DNA of 64,000 bases from Actinomadura chibensis NBRC 106107. Its GTDB lineage: Bacteria; Actinomycetota; Actinomycetes; Streptosporangiales; Streptosporangiaceae. Every line of letters begins with the position of its first letter. Position 1 is the first letter of the stretch. The notes under the pieces were generated by a model. That model did not search any database. It worked only from the letters and a program-made list of their open reading frames with translations, and was not told where the DNA came from. The stretch lies in the NCBI RefSeq assembly GCF_001552135.1, contig NZ_BCQP01000066.1:1-64000 (forward strand), given 5' to 3'. A program made the position numbers and the translations under genes. This document shows positions 25,361-34,047 of the stretch, in pieces.

Positions 25361-26212
25361 ATGCCGCACGACCTTCCCGCATGGGTGGCCGAGCTGACCG
25401 ACCCGCGCCGGGCCGGGACGCTCGACGAGCTCGCCGACCGCCTCGTCCCCCTGGCCGAGCACGCCATCGACGTGTCCCGGCGGCTGCAGGCGCAGCTCAA
25501 CGAGCTCAACGACCCGTTCAAGCGCGAGGCGCTCTACGGGCGCGTGGAGCGGCTCAAGGCCCGGGTCGGCGAGGCCCTGGACGAGATCACGGCGGAGATC
25601 GCCGCGTCCGGGGAGGAGCGCATCGCGCGGGTCGTGGCCGACTGGGCCGCCCTCGCCGCCCCCGGCGACCGGGGCGCCCGCGAGCGGGAGCTGCGGCGGC
25701 GGCTCGACCTCGCCGTCGTCCCGGCGCTGTCGGAGCGGCAGCGCGACGTCGCCGAGCGGGTCGCCGAGCGCACCTCCACCGCGCTGGAGGAGGCGACGCG
25801 GCTGCTGCTGAACCGGGTCGAGGAGCTCGCCCGCGCGGTCACCGACCTCGTCCACGACGTGCTGCCGCTGGCCCGCGAGGGGCTGGCGCTCGCGAGCCGG
25901 ATCTCCACGCTGTCCGGCAGCGCGCGGAAGGCGGGCCGCGGGCCGATCCCGGCCGAGCTGGCGGACGCGGGCGAGGCCACGTCCCGGGCGTTCGACGAGG
26001 CCGTCGCCCGGCTCGAACTGGAGTGGGCGGCGCTCGGGGCGCGGTCGGCGACCGTCCGGGCGGCGCTGCGCGGCGCGGAGGAGAGCGCGTTCAGCAGCGT
26101 CACCGAGGAGATGACCCGCTGCGTGGAGGAGCTCGCGCCGGGGCACGTCAGGGCGCTCAACGAGGCCGAGGCCAGGGCGCGCAGCCTGTTCGAGGAGCCC
26201 ACCAAGGGCTAG
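25361..26212 (+). CDS. Helical protein of unknown function
   Basis: A 283-residue, Ala/Glu/Arg-rich, nearly all-helical soluble protein with heptad-like stretches (about 40-70, 120-165 and 225-280), suggesting coiled coils. No signal, membrane segment or catalytic motif is visible. I do not recognise the family. ATG at 25361 is divergent from hisN. Its stop shares the palindrome CTAG (26209-26212) with the convergent oxidoreductase. Confidence 0.7.
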   Translation: MPHDLPAWVAELTDPRRAGTLDELADRLVPLAEHAIDVSRRLQAQLNELNDPFKREALYGRVERLKARVGEALDEITAEIAASGEERIARVVADWAALAAPGDRGARERELRRRLDLAVVPALSERQRDVAERVAERTSTALEEATRLLLNRVEELARAVTDLVHDVLPLAREGLALASRISTLSGSARKAGRGPIPAELADAGEATSRAFDEAVARLELEWAALGARSATVRAALRGAEESAFSSVTEEMTRCVEELAPGHVRALNEAEARARSLFEEPTKG

Positions 26213-27711
26213 ACGGCCTGGGGGAAGCGGAACAGTCTCTCCGGGTCGTAGGCGGCCTTGACCCTCCGGAGCCGGTCGAGGTTCGGGCCGTAGTAGGCGC
26301 GGGCCCAGTCCTTGAGGTCGGGGTCGATGTAGTTCACGTAGGCGGCGCCGCCCAGGTAGGGCTCCATGGCGGCGTGTGTGGCGCGGAGCCAGGCGGCGTC
26401 CGGCGCGAGGTACTGGACGACGAACAGCCCCTTGCGGTGCGGGAACGCGGTGTCGCCCGGCCCGACGCGGGATATCGCGCCGCCCATGGCGTCCATCAAC
26501 AGCGACCGGTCCCGGACGTCGTTGCCCTGGACGAACCGGTCGAGGAGCGCGCTCACGGCGTCGTCGGGCAGGGGCTTGTAGGCGATGTGCGACTTCCCGG
26601 CGTAGTCGGTGCGGGGGAAGGCCCCGGCGGGGCTCTGCCCGGGGAGCGTCCCCTGCTGGTGGCACTGCTCGACGGACTGGCCGGAGCATCCGCCGAGGAA
26701 CTTCATCGCGTCCAGGTAGGGACGGCTCCGGGAGTTGGACGACACCGGCTCGGCCCCGGCCGCCGCCGTGAGCCGGGCGATGTGGCCGTCCGCGTCGGCG
26801 AGCGCGACGCCCGCGACCTCGACGCTCGGCGTGGCCTGGCCGGGCTCGGTGTCGAGGTGGAGGGTCGTCCACACGTCGTCGGGCGCGGACGGGGCCCAGC
26901 GCTGCCAGCCGCGGATCACCTCGGCGGCCCGCGCCCAGGGCCAGCGCAGGCTGAACGGCGTGACGCCGCCCGCCTCGTGCGTGCGGAACGTGAACGACAC
27001 CGCGACGCCGAAGTTGCCGCCGCCCCCGCCCCGGCACGCCCAGAACAGGTCGGGGTTCCGCTTCGCGTCGCAGGTCAGGACGCGCCCGTCCGCGGTGACG
27101 ACCTGGACCGACTCCAGCACGTCGCAGGACAGCCCGTACGCGCGGGACGTCACGCCGAGCCCGCCGCCGAGCGTCAGCCCCGCCACGCCGACCGTGGGGC
27201 AGGTGCCCGCCGGGACGCCCGTCCCGTCGGCGGCGAGCGCCGCGTACAGGTCGATCAGCCGTGCGCCCGCGCCGACGACCGCGTGGCCGCCGTCGCGCCG
27301 GACCGCGTCCATCGGGGACACGTCGACGACCAGGCCCGTCCCCGTCGACCAGCCCGCGTAGCTGTGCCCGCCGCAGCGGACCGCGAGCGGCATGCGCCGC
27401 AGCGTCGCGAACGCGACGCACTCGGACACGTCCTCCGGCGTCTCGCAGTACGCGATCCCGGCGGGCCGCACGCGGTCGTAGCGCGGGATGTAGAGCCGCC
27501 GCGCCCGGGCGTACGCCGCGTCGGACGGGCGGACGAGCCTGCCGTCCAGGCCGCGTTCCAGCGCCGCCCAGTCGGCGGGACCGGTCGGACGCGGCCGGGC
27601 CGGGGCCGGGCGGCCCGCGTTCCCGGACGCCTTCCCGCCGGAGCACCCGGCGGAGGCCGCCGCCGCCATGGCGCCGAGCATGGTCGCCTTCAGCACGGAA
27701 CGCCGGTCCAT
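26209..27711 (-). CDS. Exported FAD-linked (berberine-bridge-type) oxidoreductase
   Basis: A 500-residue secreted flavoenzyme. The N-terminus is MDRRSVLKATMLGAMAAAASAGC, a twin-arginine-like signal ending in a lipobox-like Cys. The FAD_binding_4 domain follows (RCGGHSYAGWSTGTGLVVDVS, with the His of bicovalent flavin attachment; GVAGLTLGGGLG), then a BBE C-terminal segment (YVNYIDPDLKDWARAYYGPNLDRL...YDPERLFRFPQ). Such enzymes oxidise alcohols, sugars or alkaloids. The Cys of the second flavin link cannot be assigned with certainty. ATG at 27711 follows AAGGAAGG. Confidence 0.85.
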   Translation of the reverse strand: MDRRSVLKATMLGAMAAAASAGCSGGKASGNAGRPAPARPRPTGPADWAALERGLDGRLVRPSDAAYARARRLYIPRYDRVRPAGIAYCETPEDVSECVAFATLRRMPLAVRCGGHSYAGWSTGTGLVVDVSPMDAVRRDGGHAVVGAGARLIDLYAALAADGTGVPAGTCPTVGVAGLTLGGGLGVTSRAYGLSCDVLESVQVVTADGRVLTCDAKRNPDLFWACRGGGGGNFGVAVSFTFRTHEAGGVTPFSLRWPWARAAEVIRGWQRWAPSAPDDVWTTLHLDTEPGQATPSVEVAGVALADADGHIARLTAAAGAEPVSSNSRSRPYLDAMKFLGGCSGQSVEQCHQQGTLPGQSPAGAFPRTDYAGKSHIAYKPLPDDAVSALLDRFVQGNDVRDRSLLMDAMGGAISRVGPGDTAFPHRKGLFVVQYLAPDAAWLRATHAAMEPYLGGAAYVNYIDPDLKDWARAYYGPNLDRLRRVKAAYDPERLFRFPQAV

Positions 27712-27737
27712 GCGCGCCTTCCTTGGGAGCCAGGAGG

Positions 27738-29282
27738 TCAGGACGTGCTCTGCAACGTGTTGAGGAACGTCTCGAAGTAGGGGACGCCCTGGTCCCAGTG
27801 GTCCCGGTCGCCGGCCATGAGGGCCTGGTACAGGGCGCCGTCGAACCGGAACACCCGCACCCGGCAGCGGGCCGGGATCCCGTTCTGGGTGAACGAGAAC
27901 TGCACCTCGGCCGCCTTGTCGCCCCTGTAGGGCACGTTCCGGTCGAAGCTCTCCTGCTTGAAGTCGGGGTAGTCCGAGCTGGACTTCATCTTCCCGACCG
28001 CGTCGGACAGGCCGTCGCCCGGATCGCCGAAGGCCGCGACGCGCTGGATGGCGATCCCGCGCTTCAGGCCCTGGGCCGGGTCGGTGAAGGTCGAGCTGTC
28101 CCCTTCGGACTCGGTCTTCCACCCGCGCGGGACGGCCGCGGTGAACGCCGACCCGCGGAACAGCGTGTACCCGGCGGGGACGGCGGCGCCCGTGGACGAC
28201 GCCGACACGGGCGGCGAGGAGCGCGTGTGACCCGCCCGGTCGCGGTCGTCGCCGTTCCGCGTGAACACGAGGACCGCGACGACGGCCGCGACCAGCGCGA
28301 CCGCGAAGATCCCGGCCGGGACGAGCAGCGGCCACGGCGCCCGCCGCGCCGGACCGGCGGGCGGGAGGGGCGGCGGGCCGGTCGGGCTCGGGGGCAGGGT
28401 CGGCGACGGCGGCAGCGTCACGTTGTGCGGCGGGACGGGCGGCTGGACGGGCGGCGGGAACCGGGGAGCGGCCACCGCGCCCCGCGCAACCTGGTGGAGC
28501 AGCCGTCCGGCCTCGTCGGGGCTCAGCCGCTCGGCGGGGTCCTTGCGCAGCAGCCCGTGCAGGACGGGCGTGAGCGGCCCGGCGAGCCGCACCGGGTCCG
28601 GGTCGTCGGACAGGACGGCGGCCATCACGCCCCACACGTCCGGCCGCCGGTACGGGGGGCGTCCCTCCACGGCGGCGTAGAGCGTCGCGCCCAGCGACCA
28701 CAGGTCCGACGCCGGGGTGGCCTTCTGGTGGCGCGCCTGCTCGGGGGCCAGGTAGGCGGGCGACCCGACGACGGCCCCCGCCTGGGTGAGGGTCTCGTCG
28801 CCCGCCACGGTCGCGATGCCGAAGTCGGTGAGGATGGCCCGCCCCGCCGGAAGGAGCACGTTGCCGGGCTTGACGTCGCGGTGGACGACCCCGGCCCCGT
28901 GCGCGGCGCGCAGCGCGTCGAGCAGGTCGAGGCCGATCGAGGCGACCCGCCCCGGCGGCAGCGGGCCCTCCCGCGCGATGACCTTGTCGAGCCCCTCGGC
29001 CCGGACGAGCTGCATCACGATCCAGGGGCGGCCGTCCTCCTCGACGACGTCGTGCACCGTCACGATGCCCGGATGGTCGAGCCGCGCCGCCGACCGCGCC
29101 TCCCGGAACGTCCGCGCGTAGGTGCGTTCGACCTGCGCCTCGTCCAGGCCGGGCGGCAGCGACACCTCCTTGATCGCCACCTCCCGGTCGAGCGTGCGGT
29201 CGCGGGCCCGCCAGACGGCGCCCATCCCGCCGCGCCCGAGCACCTCCACGAGCTCGTAGCGCGCTGCGATCGTCTGCGGCAT
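27738..29282 (-). CDS. Membrane Ser/Thr protein kinase (PknB-like)
   Basis: A 514-residue kinase. The cytoplasmic catalytic domain (about 9-270) has LGRGGMGAVW, AIKEV (Lys), VVHRDVKPGNVLL, DFGIA and SPAYLAPEQ. A proline-rich linker follows, then one membrane helix (WPLLVPAGIFAVALVAAVVAVLVF). The exported C-terminal domain of about 150 residues has no PASTA repeats. On the minus strand TATGGT (29295-29290) ends seven bases before the ATG at 29282, which fits leaderless expression; an ATG four codons earlier is also in frame. The ligand is unknown. Confidence 0.88.
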   Translation of the reverse strand: MPQTIAARYELVEVLGRGGMGAVWRARDRTLDREVAIKEVSLPPGLDEAQVERTYARTFREARSAARLDHPGIVTVHDVVEEDGRPWIVMQLVRAEGLDKVIAREGPLPPGRVASIGLDLLDALRAAHGAGVVHRDVKPGNVLLPAGRAILTDFGIATVAGDETLTQAGAVVGSPAYLAPEQARHQKATPASDLWSLGATLYAAVEGRPPYRRPDVWGVMAAVLSDDPDPVRLAGPLTPVLHGLLRKDPAERLSPDEAGRLLHQVARGAVAAPRFPPPVQPPVPPHNVTLPPSPTLPPSPTGPPPLPPAGPARRAPWPLLVPAGIFAVALVAAVVAVLVFTRNGDDRDRAGHTRSSPPVSASSTGAAVPAGYTLFRGSAFTAAVPRGWKTESEGDSSTFTDPAQGLKRGIAIQRVAAFGDPGDGLSDAVGKMKSSSDYPDFKQESFDRNVPYRGDKAAEVQFSFTQNGIPARCRVRVFRFDGALYQALMAGDRDHWDQGVPYFETFLNTLQSTS

Positions 29283-29333
29283 ACACGCGACCATACCGAC
29301 CCGAGCCGGGCACGGTCCCGGAGTGTCGGACGG

Positions 29334-30431
29334 TTACTCGGCTTCGCCCTCGCGGCTCGCCAGCAGGCGGCGGAGCGAGTCGAGGCGGGCCTGGCTCGCG
29401 TGGCCTTCGGCGACCCAGCCGTCCAGTCCGCAGCTCTGCCCTGCCTCGCCGGGGGGGCGACCCCCCAGACCCCCCGGCTCCTTCGGGAGATGGTCGCAGA
29501 GCGGCGGGCAGCGTTCGGCCGCGCCCCGCGCCAGGTCGTCGAACGCGTTGATCACGTTCTCCGGCTCGACGTGCGCGAGCCCGAAGCTCCGCACGCCCGG
29601 CGTGTCGATGATCCAGCCGTCGCCGCCGGGCAGCTCCAGCGCGATCGCCGACGACGAGGTGTGCCGCCCCCGCCCGGTGACCGCGTTGACGTGGCTGACG
29701 GCGCGCTCGGCGTCCGGGACGAGCGCGTTCACCAGCGTCGACTTGCCGACGCCCGAGTGCCCGACGAGGACGCTCGTCCGCCCGGCGAGGTGGGCGCGCA
29801 GCGCGTCGAGGTCGCCGCCGCGCCGCGTCACCACGTACGGGACGCCGAGCGGCGCGTACTCCGCGATCAGGGCCTCCGGGCCCGCGAGGTCGGCCTTGGT
29901 GAGGCAGAGCAGCGGCTCCATGCCCGCGTCGTAGGCGGCGACGAGCTGCCGGTCGATCATCCGGGGGCGCGGCTCGGGGTCGGCCAGCGCGGTCACGATC
30001 GCGAGCTGGTCGGCGTTCGCGACGACGATCCGCTCGAACGGGTCGGTGTCGTCGGCGGTGCGGCGCAGCGACGACGTCCGCGGCTCGACCCGGACGATGC
30101 GGGCGAGCGTGTCGGGGGCGCCGGACACGTCCCCGACGAGCGCGACCCGGTCCCCGACGACGACGCCCTTGCGGCCGAGCTCGCGGGCGCGCATGGCGGT
30201 GACGCCGCGCTCGTCGGCCGTGCCCGGGTCGGCGAGGCAGCGGTAGCGGCCCCGGTCGACGGCGGTCACGAAGCCGGGGGAGGCGTCGTCGTGCGCCGGA
30301 CGGCGGCGGGTGCGCGGCCGCGACCCCCGCCGCCCGGGTCGCACCCGGACGTCGTCCTCGTCGTAGTCCTTCGTTCGTCGTGCCAGAGGTCCGTCCCCTG
30401 CTCTCAGGCGGGCGCCGCCAAGGACGCCCAC
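29334..30431 (-). CDS. rsgA: Ribosome small-subunit-dependent GTPase RsgA
   Basis: A circularly permuted GTPase that helps mature the 30S subunit: OB-fold, then G4 (LTKADL), G1 (GHSGVGKSTLVNAL) and G3 (IDTPG) in permuted order, then a zinc knuckle. The knuckle reads CPPLCDH followed by 19 residues before the next Cys, instead of about five to six. The extra residues (KEPGGLGGRPPGEAG) coincide with a G7-CGA-C6 palindromic repeat. The start is uncertain: ATG 30431 overlaps aroA by 28 bases, while family members usually begin near ARRTKDYDEDDVRVRPG, which here would need CTG at 30386. Confidence 0.87.
   Translation of the reverse strand: MGVLGGARLRAGDGPLARRTKDYDEDDVRVRPGRRGSRPRTRRRPAHDDASPGFVTAVDRGRYRCLADPGTADERGVTAMRARELGRKGVVVGDRVALVGDVSGAPDTLARIVRVEPRTSSLRRTADDTDPFERIVVANADQLAIVTALADPEPRPRMIDRQLVAAYDAGMEPLLCLTKADLAGPEALIAEYAPLGVPYVVTRRGGDLDALRAHLAGRTSVLVGHSGVGKSTLVNALVPDAERAVSHVNAVTGRGRHTSSSAIALELPGGDGWIIDTPGVRSFGLAHVEPENVINAFDDLARGAAERCPPLCDHLPKEPGGLGGRPPGEAGQSCGLDGWVAEGHASQARLDSLRRLLASREGEAE
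29451..29484. repeat. G7-CGA-C6 palindromic repeat, copy B, inserted in rsgA
   Basis: Seven G, CGA and six C (29451-29466), followed by a CCCCGGCTCCT block, as in copy A at 11463. It lies inside the rsgA coding sequence, in frame, between the zinc-knuckle His and the last Cys. Confidence 0.55.
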
Positions 30432-31675
30432 AGCTCGGTGAAGTTCGGAAGAGTCTTGCCCACGGTGCCCGGGTTCTCCACATCGATGCCGGGAACGGCC
30501 AGTCCGAGGACGGCCGCCGCCATCACCAGCCGGTGGTCGTCGTAGGTGTGGAACACCCCGCCGTGCAGCGGGCGGGGGCGGATCTCCAGGCCGTCCGGCA
30601 GCTCGACGGCGTCGCCGCCGAGCCCGTTGAGCTCGGCGACGAGGGCCGCGAGCCGGTCGGTCTCGTGGCCGCGCAGGTGCGCGACGCCCGTCAGCCGGGA
30701 CGGCGACCCGGCGAGCGCCGCGAGCGCGGCGAGCACCGGGGTCAGCTCCCCGACCTCGTGCAGGTCGGCGTCCAGGCCGCGGAACTCGCCGGTGCCCCGG
30801 ACGGTCAGCCCGTCCGGGCCGAGGGAGACGTCCGCGCCCATCTCGGCGAGCAGGCCGCGCAGCGCGTCGCCCGGCTGCGTCGTGTCGGGCGGCCAGCCCG
30901 GCACCGTGACGCGCCCGCCCGCGATCAGCGCCGCGCCGAGGAACGGCGCCGCGTTCGACAGGTCGGGCTCGATCACCCGGTCGCCGCCGCGCAGCGGGCC
31001 CGGCGCGACGCGCCAGACGTTCTCCTCGGTCTCGACGGCGGCGCCCGCGTCCCGCAGCATCCGGACCGTCATCTCCAGGTGCGGCGCGGACGGCACCGGC
31101 GGCCCCTCGTGCCTCACCTCCACGCCCTTCTCGAAGCGCGGCGCGGCGAGCAGCAGCCCCGACACGAGCTGCGACGACCCCGAGGCGTCGATCACGACCT
31201 CGCCGCCGTTCACCGCGCCCGTCCCGCGCACGGTGAACGGGAGCGCGCCACGCCCGCCGTCGTCGACCGCCGCGCCGAGCGTCCGCAGCGCCGTGATGAT
31301 CGGCCCCATCGGACGCTCCCGCGCGCGCGGGTCGCCGTCGACCGCCACCTCGCCGGACGCCAGCGCGGCGACCGGCGGGACGAAGCGCATGACCGTCCCG
31401 GCGAGGCCCGCGTCGATCCGGGCCGGGCCGCGCAGCTCACCTGGCACCACCCGCCAGTCGGCCCCGTCGTCGGTGACGCCGGTGCCGAGCGCGCGGAGGG
31501 CGTCGGCCATCAGGACGGTGTCGCGGCTGCGCAGCGGCCGCACGATCCGGGACGGCTCCGCGGCGAGCGCGGCGAGGATCAGCGCCCGGTTCGTCATCGA
31601 CTTCGATCCGGGGATCGGCACGGCGGCGTCCACCGGGGTGCGGGCGACCGGGGCCGACCAATGCGGAGAGGGCAT
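30404..31675 (-). CDS. aroA: 3-phosphoshikimate 1-carboxyvinyltransferase (EPSP synthase)
   Basis: A 423-residue EPSP synthase of the shikimate pathway, joining shikimate-3-phosphate and PEP. Motifs: PGSKSMTNRALILAALA (N-terminal, Lys in the active site), AGLAGTVMRFVPPVAALA (PEP/glyphosate loop), SSQLVSGLLLAAP and YDDHRLVMAAAVLG. Full length. A start at 31675 is supported by the conserved P-S-P-H-W opening of actinobacterial AroA. rsgA probably follows on the same transcript. Confidence 0.95.
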   Translation of the reverse strand: MPSPHWSAPVARTPVDAAVPIPGSKSMTNRALILAALAAEPSRIVRPLRSRDTVLMADALRALGTGVTDDGADWRVVPGELRGPARIDAGLAGTVMRFVPPVAALASGEVAVDGDPRARERPMGPIITALRTLGAAVDDGGRGALPFTVRGTGAVNGGEVVIDASGSSQLVSGLLLAAPRFEKGVEVRHEGPPVPSAPHLEMTVRMLRDAGAAVETEENVWRVAPGPLRGGDRVIEPDLSNAAPFLGAALIAGGRVTVPGWPPDTTQPGDALRGLLAEMGADVSLGPDGLTVRGTGEFRGLDADLHEVGELTPVLAALAALAGSPSRLTGVAHLRGHETDRLAALVAELNGLGGDAVELPDGLEIRPRPLHGGVFHTYDDHRLVMAAAVLGLAVPGIDVENPGTVGKTLPNFTELWASLAAPA

Positions 31676-31703
31676 GCCCCAAGGTTATCGGGCCCCGCGG
31701 GAT

Positions 31704-32432
31704 TCAGACCGGGATGGTGAGGAGCGTGCCACCGGTGTCGATCCGCACCTCGAAGTGGCTGATCTGCTGGCGGCTGAGGCCCGTCCCGCCCTGCATGACG
31801 AGCGGCTTCGGCTGCTCGGGCACCCCGTACCCCTCGTTCGGAACGCGCCACCCGGCCACCACGCTCCGCGTCCCGTCCTTCGCGACGGCTTCGAGCTGGC
31901 ACCGCAGCGGCCCGCGGATGCCGCCGAGCTGGAGGCTGACCTGCGTGCCCCAGCCCTTGTCGACGAGGCCGACCGTGCCGGTCGCGCCCGTCGTCGGGTT
32001 CTTGCCGGTGAACCTCTGGCCGGTGATCGCCTGGGTCGGGGCCGGGTTCGGCGAGGTCCCGCCGTTGTCCAGCGCCGTCCCGACGCCGATGCCCGCCGCC
32101 AGCGCCACCGCGGCGGCGGCCGTGCCGAGCGCGGTCGCGACGCGCCGGGCCCGCCGGTCGGCCCGCCGCCTGCGCCGCATCATGTCGATCACCGGCGCGG
32201 GAGCGGACGCGCCCGGCCCCTCGGCGGGGGACTGGGCGGGGGAGGGCGCGGGCTCCGGCTCGGCGGTCGCGCCGAAGGCGGTGAGGATCCCGGCGGTGCC
32301 CGACATCTCGTCCAGCTCGGCCCGGCACACCGCGCAGCCGCGCAGGTGCTCCTCGAAGGCCAGCCGGTCGCCGTCGTCGAGGAGGCCCAGCGCGTACGCG
32401 CCGACGTCGGTGTGCTCGACCCGCGAACTCAT
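31704..32432 (-). CDS. Zinc-binding anti-sigma factor, membrane (RslA/RskA-like)
   Basis: A 242-residue anti-sigma factor. The cytoplasmic ZAS motif is His29-x3-Cys33-x2-Cys36 (EEHLRGCAVC). A Pro/Ala linker, a basic cluster (MRRRRRADRRARR) and one membrane helix at about 98-122 follow, then an exported RskA-like domain. Its ATG overlaps the sigma gene's TGA (ATGA, 32432-32429), so the two are translationally coupled. By analogy with mycobacterial SigL-RslA it should hold the sigma factor at the membrane until a signal, possibly redox via the zinc site, releases it. Confidence 0.87.
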   Translation of the reverse strand: MSSRVEHTDVGAYALGLLDDGDRLAFEEHLRGCAVCRAELDEMSGTAGILTAFGATAEPEPAPSPAQSPAEGPGASAPAPVIDMMRRRRRADRRARRVATALGTAAAAVALAAGIGVGTALDNGGTSPNPAPTQAITGQRFTGKNPTTGATGTVGLVDKGWGTQVSLQLGGIRGPLRCQLEAVAKDGTRSVVAGWRVPNEGYGVPEQPKPLVMQGGTGLSRQQISHFEVRIDTGGTLLTIPV

Positions 32433-33022
32433 GAGGTCACCCCCCTCTCCTCCAGCGCGACGCGCAACGCGCGCAACGCGTAGTAGACACGGGACTTGAC
32501 CGTCCCCACCGGGATGCCGAGGTGCTCGGCCGCCTGGTTCACGGTGCGGTCGCGGAGCACCGTCTCCGTCAGCGCCTCCCGGTGCGCCGGGGAGAGCGAC
32601 TCCAGCGCCTCGGTCACCACGACCTTGCGCAGCAGCGCGTCCAACTCGTCCGCCATCGGCAGGTTCTCCAGAGGGCCGTCGCCGACCTCCGGCGGCCGGA
32701 CCTCGCGCTGCCGCCGGTTGTCGATCACGATACGCCGGGAGACCGTGGCCAGCCACGGCATCAGCGAGGACGTGCGGTCGTCGAGCCGGTCCGCGTTGCG
32801 CCATGCCCGGATCATGGTCTCCTGCACCACGTCCTCGGCCCACGGGCGGTCGCCGCCGGTCAGCCGGAGCACGAACGCGAGGAGCGGCCGATGGTACTCG
32901 CGGTACAGCTCGGCGGCGATCTCCTCGTCCCGGACGGCCGAAGCGGGACGCGCGGTGCCGGGGCGGCGGAGCAGGCTCCGCAACCCGCCGGTCTGGCGAC
33001 CGGTCGATCCGGGAACTGCCAT
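32429..33022 (-). CDS. ECF sigma factor (SigL-like)
   Basis: A 197-residue ECF sigma factor with region 2 (EYHRPLLAFVLRLTGGDRPWAEDVVQETMIRAWRN) and region 4 (LSPAHREALTETVLRDRTVNQAAEHLGIPVGTVKSRVYYALRALR). It is paired with a ZAS anti-sigma gene. Upstream lies TGAACC-N17-CGTAC, which resembles the SigL autoregulated promoter known from mycobacteria, so self-activation is likely. The target genes are not visible in the window. Confidence 0.88.
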   Translation of the reverse strand: MAVPGSTGRQTGGLRSLLRRPGTARPASAVRDEEIAAELYREYHRPLLAFVLRLTGGDRPWAEDVVQETMIRAWRNADRLDDRTSSLMPWLATVSRRIVIDNRRQREVRPPEVGDGPLENLPMADELDALLRKVVVTEALESLSPAHREALTETVLRDRTVNQAAEHLGIPVGTVKSRVYYALRALRVALEERGVTS

Positions 33023-33068
33023 GGCCGGGGCGTCTCCGTCGGGGGTGGGTGGCGAACGGTCACCTGGA

Positions 33069-33097
33069 AGTACGGAGCCGCGCGGCCTGGCGGTTCA
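33069..33097 (-). promoter_or_regulatory. Candidate SigL-type autoregulatory promoter
   Basis: Minus strand: TGAACC at 33097-33092, 17-base spacer, CGTACT at 33074-33069, about 47 bases before the sigma start. It agrees with the TGAACC/CGT pattern described for mycobacterial SigL. Confidence 0.5.
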
Positions 33098-33164
33098 ACC
33101 GATTTAGGACTCCTTTAAGGTTCTCTTCGGATTCCCGCCCCGCGCGCCGCGCCGCCCGGCGGGG

Positions 33165-33995
33165 TCAGTGCTTCACGGCCTGCTTGATCCGGCCCGCCTG
33201 GACGGCCGTCCCCGCCTTCACGGTGCGGCTCGCCTTCACCGCCTTCGCGGCCTGCGCCGCCGTCCCGGCCTTGACGGTCCGCCCGGCGCGCGCCGCGCGG
33301 CCCGGCTTCGCCGCCCGGCCGATCCGGAGCGCGCTCCCCGCGCCCTTCAGCGCGCCGCCCGCCGCGCCGCCCGCCGCGAGGCCGCCCGCCTTCCCGGCCT
33401 TGAGCATGCCGCTCGCCCTGCCGCTGGTCTTCGCGCCCTTGCGCCGCGCCTCGGCGCGGGCCGTGCGCACCTGCCGGGACGCCTCGCGGCGCGCGTCCCG
33501 CAGCGTGAGCGCTGCCTCTTTGCGCAGCGCCTTCGCCTCCGCGCTGCTCCTGACCTTCTGCTCCCGCAGCTGGCGCCGCAGCTCCGCCCGGCGCGGCACG
33601 CGGCCGGACTCCGACACCGCGAGGAGCAGCGCCCCGAACAGCCCGGCGTTCTTCAGCAGGTGGGACCGCTCGTCGGCACGGCGGTCGGGGTCGTCCTCGG
33701 TCCAGTAGCGGTGCTCGGTCGCGAGCGCGGGGACGAGCTGCGCGGCCAGCAGCAGCGTGGTCAGCCGCTGGAACCGCCCGGTCAGCAGGAGCGCGCCGGT
33801 GCCGAGGCTCACGGCGCCCTGGATGCGGACGAGCGTCTCGGGGTCCTTCGGCAGCCGGTCGAAGCGGTCCGCGACCGGCTTGACCATGGGGCCGACCCGC
33901 TCGGCGCGCGCTCGGGGATCCCGGACGGCGTCCAGGCCGGTCACGATGAAAGGGGCCGCCACCAGGGGGCGGGCCAGAGTGGTGAAGGGTCGCAT
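33165..33995 (-). CDS. DoxX-family membrane protein with long basic Lys/Ala tail
   Basis: A 276-residue protein. Residues about 1-150 are a DoxX-like four-helix membrane domain (FIVTGLDAVRDP, RIQGAVSLGTGALLL, LLLAAQLVPALATEHRYW, LLKNAGLFGALLLAVSE). Residues about 155-276 are very basic: first a charged helical stretch, then repeats of the type (K/R)-T-V-K-A-G-T-A-x-Q-A, like histone H1 or HU tails. DoxX proteins often act in thiol or oxidative metabolism; the tail could bind nucleic acid or polyanions at the membrane (inference). ATG at 33995. Confidence 0.8.
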   Translation of the reverse strand: MRPFTTLARPLVAAPFIVTGLDAVRDPRARAERVGPMVKPVADRFDRLPKDPETLVRIQGAVSLGTGALLLTGRFQRLTTLLLAAQLVPALATEHRYWTEDDPDRRADERSHLLKNAGLFGALLLAVSESGRVPRRAELRRQLREQKVRSSAEAKALRKEAALTLRDARREASRQVRTARAEARRKGAKTSGRASGMLKAGKAGGLAAGGAAGGALKGAGSALRIGRAAKPGRAARAGRTVKAGTAAQAAKAVKASRTVKAGTAVQAGRIKQAVKH

Positions 33996-34047
33996 GACCC
34001 GCTACATGCCCAGCGGACCGTCGCTCAAGCGCGGCAGGATGGGAGCC

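Noticed and set aside
27712..30483. N-terminal extension of the FAD oxidoreductase frame
   Set aside because: It runs through the kinase and rsgA genes in another frame; a Tat-like signal begins at 27711 with a ribosome site.
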